NCBI GenBank assembly: GCA_028572035.1
Contig: JAPVWE010000016.1
Location: 1 to 12,717, forward strand
Length of the DNA stretch: 12,717 bases
Origin: Desulfobacteraceae bacterium
GTDB lineage: Bacteria > Desulfobacterota > DSM-4660 > Desulfatiglandales > B25-G16
Reading direction: 5' to 3'
Position 1 is the stretch's first letter, and each line of letters begins with the position of its first letter. This document shows positions 5,168 to 12,273 of this stretch, in pieces. The translations under genes and the position numbers were made by a program. The notes under the pieces are model-generated. The model saw nothing but the letters and a program-made list of their open reading frames with translations. It did no database searches and was not told the DNA's origin.

Positions 5168-6697
5168 ATGCTTGCCACTGTCTATAGCAGTTCTGTCATA
5201 GGTATCGACGCCTACATAGTGGAAGTTGAGGTGGATATCTCAAGGGGCCTGCCATCCTTTTCCACCGTAGGCCTGCCAGAAGGAGCGGTCAGAGAAAGTA
5301 AAGAAAGGGTCAAGGCGGCCCTCAAGAATTCTGGCTACCATTTTCCTACTGACAGGATTACCGTTAACCTTGCCCCTGCCGATGTAAAAAAGGAAGGTAG
5401 CGGTTTCGATCTTCCGATAGGTATAGGTATCCTAACGGCAACAGGGCTTATTCCTCATTCAGCATTGGCCAGTCACCTCATTATTGGTGAGCTATCCCTT
5501 GACGGAAGTATAAGGCCTATAAAAGGGGCTCTGTCTATGGCCATAATGGCAAGGGAGCTCGGTTTGAAAGGAATCTATCTTCCTTCGGAGAATGCCATGG
5601 AAGCAGGTGTAGTAGAGGAAATAGATGTTTATCCAACTAATACACTTTCTCAGTTAGTTCAATCCCTGAATGATATGGAATCTATAAGCCCCATTAAAAT
5701 AGACAGAGACCATATGGTTAATAAGGTAGACTATGATTTTGACTTTAATGATGTCTCTGGCCAAGAAAACGTGAAAAGGGCCTTGGAGATCGCTGCCGCA
5801 GGTGGTCATAATCTCTTGATGATCGGCCCCCCAGGTGCAGGAAAGACCATGCTTGCCCAGCGGCTTTCCACTATAATACCAAGCCTTACCTTTGAGGAAT
5901 CTCTGGAGACATCCAAGGTTTACAGTGTTATGGGCCTCATGCCTAAGAGCCAGGGTATGATCACGGCCAGACCTTTTAGGGCCCCCCACCACACCATATC
6001 TGACGCTGGCCTGATAGGAGGAGGTCAGACACCAAAACCTGGAGAGGTGAGCCTGGCCCATAATGGTGTGCTTTTTTTAGATGAAATGCCGGAGTTTAGA
6101 AAGAATGTTCTCGAGGTGCTCAGGCAACCAATGGAAAGTGGGGCGGTTACCATCTCCAGGGCAAACTCGACAGTAACGTATCCGGCTAGCTTTATTCTGG
6201 TTGGGGCCATGAATCCATGCCCGTGTGGCTTCTTTGGTGACTTAAAGCGGGAGTGTACCTGTTCTTATAGGGAGATACGGAGGTATAGGACAAGGATATC
6301 AGGGCCCCTTATGGATCGGATCGATATCCACATAGACGTACCCTCCGTACCTTTCAAAGATCTAACAGGGTTTAGCCAAGCTCAATCTTCTTCTGAGATT
6401 CACCAAAGGGTTATGGCCGCAAGAAAGATCCAGGAAAATAGGCTACGCAAGACAAAGATCCATACCAATGCCATGATGAATAGTAGGCAGATAAGAAGAT
6501 TCTGCCAAATAGATGAAAAATCCAATACTCTGCTGGAGATGGCCATGGAGAAATTTGGGCTTAGCGCACGAGCCCTTTCACGTATTCTTAAGATTTCCAG
6601 AACCATAGCAGATCTCGCCGGATCTCAGGATATTGAGCAGGCCCATATAGCCGAGGCAATACAGTATAGATCTCTGGATAGGAAGTTGCTTGTATGA
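5168..6697 (+). CDS. comM: YifB/ComM family Mg-chelatase-like AAA+ ATPase
   Basis: In Vibrio, ComM is a hexameric helicase that promotes branch migration while incoming single-stranded DNA is integrated during natural transformation. Family members are widespread, also in species not known to be competent. The 509-residue length is typical. An N-terminal ChlI/Lon-like domain (1-170) is followed by the AAA+ domain with Walker A GPPGAGKT (220-227), Walker B VLFLDE (301-306), the conserved GAMNPCPCG (346-354) and LMDRIDIHID (381-390), and the C-terminal Mg-chelatase domain ending QYRSLDR (499-505). Cys351, Cys353, Cys363 and Cys365 form a compact CxC...CxC pair that may bind metal. The ATG has only a poor Shine-Dalgarno, but MLATVYSSSVIGIDAY is the normal start. 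The stop overlaps the ATG of pbp1A by ATGA, so the two are translationally coupled. No com pilus or dprA genes are in the window. Confidence 0.93.
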   Translation: MLATVYSSSVIGIDAYIVEVEVDISRGLPSFSTVGLPEGAVRESKERVKAALKNSGYHFPTDRITVNLAPADVKKEGSGFDLPIGIGILTATGLIPHSALASHLIIGELSLDGSIRPIKGALSMAIMARELGLKGIYLPSENAMEAGVVEEIDVYPTNTLSQLVQSLNDMESISPIKIDRDHMVNKVDYDFDFNDVSGQENVKRALEIAAAGGHNLLMIGPPGAGKTMLAQRLSTIIPSLTFEESLETSKVYSVMGLMPKSQGMITARPFRAPHHTISDAGLIGGGQTPKPGEVSLAHNGVLFLDEMPEFRKNVLEVLRQPMESGAVTISRANSTVTYPASFILVGAMNPCPCGFFGDLKRECTCSYREIRRYRTRISGPLMDRIDIHIDVPSVPFKDLTGFSQAQSSSEIHQRVMAARKIQENRLRKTKIHTNAMMNSRQIRRFCQIDEKSNTLLEMAMEKFGLSARALSRILKISRTIADLAGSQDIEQAHIAEAIQYRSLDRKLLV

Positions 6698-9048
6698 AAA
6701 GATTTGTCAAAATAACGCTCTCTCTGTTTTTTGTCATCATCCTTTTGATCACCTCAACAGGTATTGGCCTATGGTATCTGTGGTCGAGTAACCTTCCCTA
6801 CGTGGGCTCTCTTAAGGATTATAATCCCCCGATCATCACAGAGATTCTTGCTGACGATGGCCAGATAATTGGTCAATTCTGGGATGAAAGGAGGATCTTA
6901 GTACCTTTAGATGAGATTTCCGAGCATATCATCAATGCCTTTACTGCTGCAGAAGATGCCCGATTTTTTCAGCACAGGGGTATCGACTTCTTGAGTATCT
7001 TGAGGGCGCTTTTCAAAAACATTAAGGCGCGCAGGATTGAGCAGGGAGGAAGCACCATCACACAGCAAGTTATCAAATCACTGCTTCTGAAAAATCCTGC
7101 GAGAACCTACAAGAGGAAGGTTAGGGAGGCACTCCTTGCTCTTCAAATTGAAAGGGAATTCTCAAAAGAGAAGATTCTTTACCTTTACCTGAATCAAATA
7201 TATCTGGGCCACGGTCTCTATGGTGTTGAGGCAGCCAGCCGGATCTACTTTGGCAAAAAGGCAAGGGAGTTAAATGTCGCCGAATCCGCCCTCCTGGCTG
7301 GTCTCGCTCGAGCCCCAAGTAAAGATTCTCCGATCAAACATTTTGGCAGGGCCAAACTGAGGCAAAGATACGTCTTAGAGAGGATGAAGACTGAGGGGTT
7401 TATAAACGATAAACAATTTGAAGAGGTCTTAAGAGCAAAGCTAGATATTCAGCCCAATAAAGAACGGTACCCCCAAAGGGCCCCTTACTTCTTAGAATAT
7501 GTTCGCCAGACTATAGAGCGAAAATACGGGCGCCATCCCCTGTACAGGGGTGGATTAAAGATTTACACCACTGTTAATCTATCAATGCAGACAGCGGCAC
7601 AAAATGCCATTCAAAAGGGACTAGAAGAGCTTGAAAGGAGAGAGGGATTCAGGGGGCCAATAGGAAGGGTCTTTTTTGATCAGGAGGACGGATACTACCG
7701 GGAAATAATCGAAAGAGTAAAGAAAAATCCCTTGGAAATAGGGGCAATTACTGAAGGGATTGTCACGAAGGTAGACAGCAGAAAGAAAGAAACCCTTGTT
7801 AGGATTGGAGACAAAAAAGGAATGCTTCCTCTCTCAGGTATGAAATGGGCAAGAATGGTTGATCCAGAAACGGCCTACTTCGAGAGCAAATTGGCGGATC
7901 CAGCCGACGTTCTAGCTCCAGGGGATATCATCATGGTGAAGGTCGTAGGAAAAGCGAAGGATTTTCCTGGCTGGATTCTATCCTTGGAACAATCTCCTGA
8001 GACCCAGGCCGCCCTGGTCTGCCTGGAGGCCAAGACAGGATATGTGAAGGCAATGGTTGGGGGACTAGATTTCTCCAAAAGTCAGTTTAACAGGGCAATT
8101 CAGGCAAGGAGGCAACCAGGCTCTGCCTTCAAGCCTATAATCTATGCCGCAGCCCTCGACAAGGTATTCACACCTTCATCAGTGATTATCGATACACCTA
8201 TTATCTCCCCCACTGGTGAGGAGGAAAAGCTATGGAAACCGAAGAATTACAAAGAAAAATTCTATGGCCCTACCCTGTTTAGAACTGGCCTCGTAAAATC
8301 ACGAAATATCATTACGATAAAGATTCTAGAAAAGATTGGTGTTCGTTATGCAATTGATTATGCAACGCGGATGGGGATTGGCTCTCCTCTCAGTGCCAAT
8401 CTGTCGTTGGCCCTTGGTTCATCGGGGACATCCCTTGTTGAATTAACGAGGGCATACTCAGTCTTTGCCAATGGTGGTATGCTGGTGGAACCCATCTTTA
8501 TTACCAAGATAGTTGATAGGAATGGAAAGAGCCTCGAGGAAAACCAGCCCTCATTTACCGAGGCAATATCTCAAGAAACAGCCTACGTAATGACTGATCT
8601 TTTAAAGGCAGCGGTAAAGGAGGGCACCGGCTGGAGGGTTAGAGCATTGAGGAGACCGGTGGCAGGCAAAACTGGTACCACTGACGACCTGAGGGATGCA
8701 TGGTTTCTCGGTTTTGACCCTACCCTGGTCACCGGCGTATGGCTAGGTTATGATGATAGGCGACCAATGGGCAAGGGAGAAACTGGATCAAGGGCTGCCA
8801 GCCCTATTTGGCTCTACTTCATGAGAGAAGTTCTCAAAGAAAAACCTATAATACCATTTCAACATCCTAAGGGTGTAGTTGTCACCAAGATAGATGCCAA
8901 AACTGGCCTCTTGGCCAGTCCCTTCTCTAAAGAAACCTACTTTCAGGCCTTCAAGAAAGGCACAGAGCCAACTACATTTTCCCCAAAACCAGACCGCGGA
9001 AAACCAGGGCAGTTTTTTTCGCTTGATATGGATTACTCTAGCAAATAG
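6694..9048 (+). CDS. mrcA: Bifunctional penicillin-binding protein 1A (transglycosylase/transpeptidase)
   Basis: PBP1A polymerises lipid II into glycan strands and cross-links them in the periplasm, anchored in the inner membrane. The 784-residue protein begins with a short cytoplasmic tail and one membrane helix (about 7-29). The GT51 domain carries EDARFFQHRGID (87-98, catalytic Glu87), GGSTITQQ (118-125) and the segment from Glu153 through LYLNQIYLGHGLYGVEAA (164-181). An OB-like insertion typical of PBP1A lies at about 350-430. The transpeptidase has all three motifs: Ser477-Ala-Phe-Lys480, Ser536-Arg-Asn538 and Lys659-Thr-Gly661. No key residue is missing. The start is fixed by the ATGA overlap with comM and by the family-like N-terminus. 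Downstream it converges with the squalene synthase gene, leaving only 11 bp between stop codons and no visible terminator, so the 3' ends of the transcripts probably overlap. Confidence 0.95.
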   Translation: MKRFVKITLSLFFVIILLITSTGIGLWYLWSSNLPYVGSLKDYNPPIITEILADDGQIIGQFWDERRILVPLDEISEHIINAFTAAEDARFFQHRGIDFLSILRALFKNIKARRIEQGGSTITQQVIKSLLLKNPARTYKRKVREALLALQIEREFSKEKILYLYLNQIYLGHGLYGVEAASRIYFGKKARELNVAESALLAGLARAPSKDSPIKHFGRAKLRQRYVLERMKTEGFINDKQFEEVLRAKLDIQPNKERYPQRAPYFLEYVRQTIERKYGRHPLYRGGLKIYTTVNLSMQTAAQNAIQKGLEELERREGFRGPIGRVFFDQEDGYYREIIERVKKNPLEIGAITEGIVTKVDSRKKETLVRIGDKKGMLPLSGMKWARMVDPETAYFESKLADPADVLAPGDIIMVKVVGKAKDFPGWILSLEQSPETQAALVCLEAKTGYVKAMVGGLDFSKSQFNRAIQARRQPGSAFKPIIYAAALDKVFTPSSVIIDTPIISPTGEEEKLWKPKNYKEKFYGPTLFRTGLVKSRNIITIKILEKIGVRYAIDYATRMGIGSPLSANLSLALGSSGTSLVELTRAYSVFANGGMLVEPIFITKIVDRNGKSLEENQPSFTEAISQETAYVMTDLLKAAVKEGTGWRVRALRRPVAGKTGTTDDLRDAWFLGFDPTLVTGVWLGYDDRRPMGKGETGSRAASPIWLYFMREVLKEKPIIPFQHPKGVVVTKIDAKTGLLASPFSKETYFQAFKKGTEPTTFSPKPDRGKPGQFFSLDMDYSSK

Positions 9049-9059
9049 AGATAACTAGC

Positions 9060-10124
9060 TCAAAGGGCGTGGTCACCTGATAAGGAGAGGTAATGATTGT
9101 CAAAATAATCTTTTCTTATCTTCAGATAATCCTCCTCCAAGGAACTATTTGATTGAGCGTAGGTATTAGATTTTTGTATTATAGAGGCAACCTCTTCTCT
9201 TGATACCTTGTTTCCCTCCATCTTCACTATCTTAACTAGTGTTGTGTACCCTAATATAAACGGTATGATACAAAACAACCTGATAGATCTCTCACGTAAA
9301 GGGAGCAATTGTATATATCTCAAGGTTGAGTCCAGGTAGATTACTATAGAAGGAATCATACCCTCTATTATTCCCTGTCTTTGTTTCATAGATAAGGTTT
9401 CGATCTTATTGAGCTCAATGTGATATTTTTCCGTTATAGTGAGTGGGATATAACACCACCCCCTCGCTATATCTTTTTTATAATCCTTAATGATATTTAT
9501 TAGCTGAAGGGCAATGCCAAAATGAATTTGAAAGTCCTCCAGTTGGGACCTTTTTTCTTCTATGCTCTTCTTCTGACAAAAAAGTCTTGTGAGCATCACA
9601 CCTACAACACCCCCCACATAGTAACAGTAATCCTCCAATTCTTTAATATCCGTGAGCTGAAATATCTTACTGTTACTGTCTAACTTTCTCTTTTGGAATT
9701 CGGCCATTCCCTCTGAAGTCTCTACAAGTAATGGGTCAACTATTCTCCTGTGGGTATCTGGTACATCAAAGTAACACCGTAGGACCATATGGCCGTTTTC
9801 TATAAGGTCTTTTTCGTAAGAGTTTTCTTTCCATCTGAATTTGAGAGATTCATATAATTTCAACCGGTGAGGCAAGTCCTTATCTCTCTTAAAGATTGCC
9901 GAAAAATCCTTCAGATCTGTAATCTTCTCCTTCTCATCCTGATACACAGTATCTTCAAAGGTATCTGCTATCCTTAACAGCAGATATCCAAGGAGAACTG
10001 TCTTAAAGATATCTCCCTCGAGCTGTGCGATATTGAGGGCGAACGTCCTTGATACCTTTGGCAAAATCTCACGGCAATATTCCCAGTCCTTTTCTCTTAC
10101 TCGGTCATTCATAGGATCCTTCAT
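9060..10124 (-). CDS. Squalene/phytoene synthase family protein, squalene synthase-like
   Basis: The family joins two farnesyl (or geranylgeranyl) diphosphates head to head. The 354-residue protein has SRTFALNI (25-32), the first Asp-rich site DTFED (54-58), YCYYVGGVVG (166-175) and the second site NIIKDYKKD (210-218) followed by RGWCYIP (221-227). DTxED and NIIxDY resemble eukaryote-type squalene synthase more than CrtB, CrtM or the HpnC/HpnD pair, so one-step squalene formation from two farnesyl diphosphates is the best guess. Unlike yeast or human enzymes it has no C-terminal membrane anchor, though 282-299 is hydrophobic. Squalene could feed hopanoids, sterols or C30 carotenoids; no cyclase or desaturase for these is in the window. 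It lies 12 nt after the adenylate cyclase gene and is probably co-transcribed with it. ATG 10124 is the longest start; ATG 10112 has AAGGA just upstream and may be the real one. Confidence 0.85.
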   Translation of the reverse strand: MKDPMNDRVREKDWEYCREILPKVSRTFALNIAQLEGDIFKTVLLGYLLLRIADTFEDTVYQDEKEKITDLKDFSAIFKRDKDLPHRLKLYESLKFRWKENSYEKDLIENGHMVLRCYFDVPDTHRRIVDPLLVETSEGMAEFQKRKLDSNSKIFQLTDIKELEDYCYYVGGVVGVMLTRLFCQKKSIEEKRSQLEDFQIHFGIALQLINIIKDYKKDIARGWCYIPLTITEKYHIELNKIETLSMKQRQGIIEGMIPSIVIYLDSTLRYIQLLPLRERSIRLFCIIPFILGYTTLVKIVKMEGNKVSREEVASIIQKSNTYAQSNSSLEEDYLKIRKDYFDNHYLSLSGDHAL

Positions 10125-10136
10125 CTCAGATCAAAA

Positions 10137-11975
10137 TCACTTACAGAGCACCCTATATATTCCAACTGACGAGTGTATCCCTTTCAGATGAACTGTACCT
10201 GCCTCTTCAAAAGTAGCTACACCCTTTGCCTTGCTGTACGTTCTCTGACTTACCAAGATCTCACCCGGTTTGGCCATTGACTCCAGCCTGGCCGCGACAT
10301 TGACCTGATTGCCAATTACCGTATAGTCTCTGTGGAATTCCGATCCAATATTGCCTACAGTCATATAGCCGGTATTTATGCCTATCCCAATGTTCAGATC
10401 GTATCCGTAGGATAACCACTCATCTCTTAGTTGATCTACCTTCTCTTGCATATCTATCGCCAGAAGAACTGCCCTCTGGGCATGGTCTGGGACTGGAACT
10501 GGATCACCAAAAAAGACCATGATTCCATCCCCGATTATCTTGTCTAAGGTCCCCTCATGCCTGTGGATAAGTTTTGTCATCTCCGATAAATAGTTGTTGA
10601 GAAGAAGGGTGATTTCCTCTGGTTCAAGTGAGTCGGTTAAATCGGAAAACCCCCTGATATCTGAGAAGAGCACAGTCATCAGCTTCCTGTGGGAGATCTT
10701 ACTCAAATCGCTCCCATTTGAAAGGATTCTATCTGTGATATTAGGGGAAAGATACCTCCTTAACTCATTATATCGTCTCAATTCCTCAACCTGATCATCG
10801 ACCTTTTTTTCGAGATCTCTATTAAGAATAAGGAGATCTTCCTTGGCCGCCTGTAACTCAGCTGTTCTCTCCTCAACCATCCTTTCGAGATTCTTGGCGT
10901 AGTTGTCAATATCCTCTTTGGCTCTGCTCAAGTCGAGATTTGCCTTTTCCAACTCCTTATAGGCCACATTCTTGGCAACCATTGCCTCTCTCAGTTGATT
11001 GATGGTCTCTATCATGCCAGATGCTGTTTCTCCCCCTTTTCCCTTTCTTTGAAAAGGTTGCAATAATCTATTCCGAAAGCGTAGCCTGTCGTAGGTGATA
11101 TCCAGAATAAAGTAAGGGGCCTTATATATCTCTCCTGCTGTCAAGATATTTCTATTATCCACCTTTAATGATTCAGCAATAAGGATTCCTATACATTGCT
11201 TTTTTTCTCTGTTTTCCTCTTCACTATGCAGCTCAGAGAATCTACCTAAGAATACCTTCCTGCCTCCGATAATATCAGGCGCAAGCAACACCTCCCTTCC
11301 AACAATCCTTCTTTTCTTTTCAACAGGGCAGTGGATTGTTAGTTCATGATTTTCGATCCTGGCATCGAGCTTGAAGGCAAGGAATTCCTCTTCTTCGTTA
11401 AACAAGATCTCCGGATCATATTCATTGAGGGGTTGTTTGATAATCGCCGGAGAAAGGCCCCAGATAGTAGGTATGGAAGATATGATTCCTTTCAGATATG
11501 GATCACCTATATAATCCTTATTAGGGTCTTGGTTTTCATGGAATTGAACCCTTATGATAGTATGTATTTTTTTGAGTTTCTTGTCATAGGTTGGTGGTTT
11601 GATGATATCAATGTCCTTGGTATCATTAAAATTCTTGTTAAAGAAGGGAAGTCGCCTGATCCCATCATTCGGGCTGGCAAAGAGCTGAATAAAAATACCA
11701 AATCTTCCCCATGACTGAAGTGTGGCAGAAGAGGTACCGCAGTTGAAATAAAAATCGGGATCACCAACAAGATCCTTGGCTCCCCGAAAGATCTTTTGAA
11801 AGGTCTCATAGGTAGTCCACTCATCCTCATCAGCCAGATAGTCTTTGGCAGACCTGTATGTGTCTTCTGGAAATGGTATCCCGTCAAAAAGATCCGCTGA
11901 ATCACCCAATAGGCTTTCCACATAGGTGGAGATTATTCTTATATTCCGATTGCTTATACAATCAACCCGGCTCAT
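10137..11975 (-). CDS. Class III adenylate cyclase with unrecognised N-terminal sensory region and coiled coil
   Basis: The C-terminal domain (about 428-612) is a class III nucleotide cyclase. FSDIRGF supplies metal ligand Asp439, LDKIIGDG supplies Lys479 and metal ligand Asp483, and HRDYTVIG supplies Asp550. VNVAARLE supplies Asn559 and Arg563. The Lys/Asp pair predicts ATP as substrate, so the product should be cAMP from a homodimer. A long coiled coil (about 322-403) precedes it. Residues 1-310 match no domain I can name. They lack obvious membrane helices and carry distinctive stretches such as FYFNCGTSSATLQSWGRF (75-92) and DYIGDPYLKGIISSIPTIWG (154-173), so a soluble sensor is likely. 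The frame stays open to 12122, but that extension reads through the antisense of tRNA-Pro. ATG 11975 (MSRVDC, 612 residues) is preferred, with GAGGT 11 nt upstream; ATG 12014 is an alternative. The next gene downstream is squalene synthase. Confidence 0.85.
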   Translation of the reverse strand: MSRVDCISNRNIRIISTYVESLLGDSADLFDGIPFPEDTYRSAKDYLADEDEWTTYETFQKIFRGAKDLVGDPDFYFNCGTSSATLQSWGRFGIFIQLFASPNDGIRRLPFFNKNFNDTKDIDIIKPPTYDKKLKKIHTIIRVQFHENQDPNKDYIGDPYLKGIISSIPTIWGLSPAIIKQPLNEYDPEILFNEEEEFLAFKLDARIENHELTIHCPVEKKRRIVGREVLLAPDIIGGRKVFLGRFSELHSEEENREKKQCIGILIAESLKVDNRNILTAGEIYKAPYFILDITYDRLRFRNRLLQPFQRKGKGGETASGMIETINQLREAMVAKNVAYKELEKANLDLSRAKEDIDNYAKNLERMVEERTAELQAAKEDLLILNRDLEKKVDDQVEELRRYNELRRYLSPNITDRILSNGSDLSKISHRKLMTVLFSDIRGFSDLTDSLEPEEITLLLNNYLSEMTKLIHRHEGTLDKIIGDGIMVFFGDPVPVPDHAQRAVLLAIDMQEKVDQLRDEWLSYGYDLNIGIGINTGYMTVGNIGSEFHRDYTVIGNQVNVAARLESMAKPGEILVSQRTYSKAKGVATFEEAGTVHLKGIHSSVGIYRVLCK

Positions 11976-12001
11976 AAATATACTATACCTCAGAAACCCT
12001 C

Positions 12002-12030
12002 TTGACACCGCCATCTGTGGGTGGTAAAAA
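12002..12030 (+). promoter_or_regulatory. Candidate promoter of tRNA-Pro
   Basis: A perfect TTGACA (12002-12007) is followed after 17 bp by TAAAAA (12025-12030), a 4/6 match to TATAAT. Transcription would begin near 12037, giving a 5' leader of about 27 nt before the tRNA. It overlaps the upstream region of the divergently oriented cyclase gene. Consensus match only. Confidence 0.4.
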
Positions 12031-12047
12031 AGGATCACAAAGATCCT
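12026..12047 (-). terminator. Possible weak intrinsic terminator (minus strand)
   Basis: Read on the minus strand, AGGATC (12047-12042) and GATCCT (12036-12031) form a 6-bp stem with a 5-nt loop, followed directly by a T-run. The stem is short and not GC-rich. It would stop leftward transcripts from the gene at the right edge before the cyclase, but it also overlaps the -10 candidate of the tRNA promoter on the other strand. Confidence 0.35.
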
Positions 12048-12063
12048 ACATTCAACACAGAAT

Positions 12064-12140
12064 CGGGACGTGGCGCAGTCTGGAAGCGCACCTGAATGGG
12101 GTTCAGGGGGTCGCGAGTTCAAATCTCGCCGTCCCGACCA
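12064..12140 (+). tRNA. tRNA-Pro with anticodon GGG
   Basis: The 77-nt sequence folds as a full cloverleaf with encoded CCA. The acceptor stem is CGGGACG with CGTCCCG, then A-CCA (12137-12140). The D arm has GCGC stems and GG in the loop. The anticodon stem is CCTGA/TCAGG with loop ATGGGGT, giving anticodon GGG and G at position 37. The T arm is GCGAG-TTCAAAT-CTCGC. It decodes CCC and CCU. No second tRNA is adjacent. It lies head-to-head with the adenylate cyclase gene. No integrase or repeated 3' end is seen nearby, so nothing shows use as an attachment site. Confidence 0.97.
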
Positions 12141-12273
12141 TTAAGAACTATCAAAATCCTCTGCTTTTTTCTACCTTTTTCCGGCCTTCCATTCAATGCT
12201 CATCTCTTAGTCCGTGGATTAGATCTTCGGGCTGAAGGTGAATGATAGGTTTAGAAATGAAAGGGCAGCAAAT
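12141..12273. other. Spacer between tRNA-Pro and the right-edge gene
   Basis: No gene is supported in this 133-bp stretch between the convergent tRNA and protein gene. Two T-rich tracts (about 12165-12180) follow the tRNA and could help end its transcript, but no strong hairpin precedes them. A minor CTTC...GAAG dyad lies near 12225-12237. Confidence 0.45.

Noticed and set aside
5654..6061. 135-codon minus-strand frame opposite comM
   Set aside because: It lies wholly antisense to the conserved AAA+ domain and has no recognisable motifs.
11346..11923. Overlapping frames of about 122 codons on both strands within the cyclase N-terminal region
   Set aside because: The cyclase frame continues uninterrupted through the region and carries the coherent protein; the others are shadows.
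11976..12122. N-terminal extension of the adenylate cyclase to 661 residues
   Set aside because: The extension translates the antisense strand of tRNA-Pro and its promoter region; a start at 11975 or 12014 is far more likely.
12064..12140. tRNA-Pro as an integration (attachment) site
   Set aside because: No integrase gene and no second copy of the tRNA 3' end are visible in the flanks available.
12002..12235. 77-codon plus-strand frame across the tRNA
   Set aside because: It reads through the tRNA-Pro gene itself and is not a protein gene.
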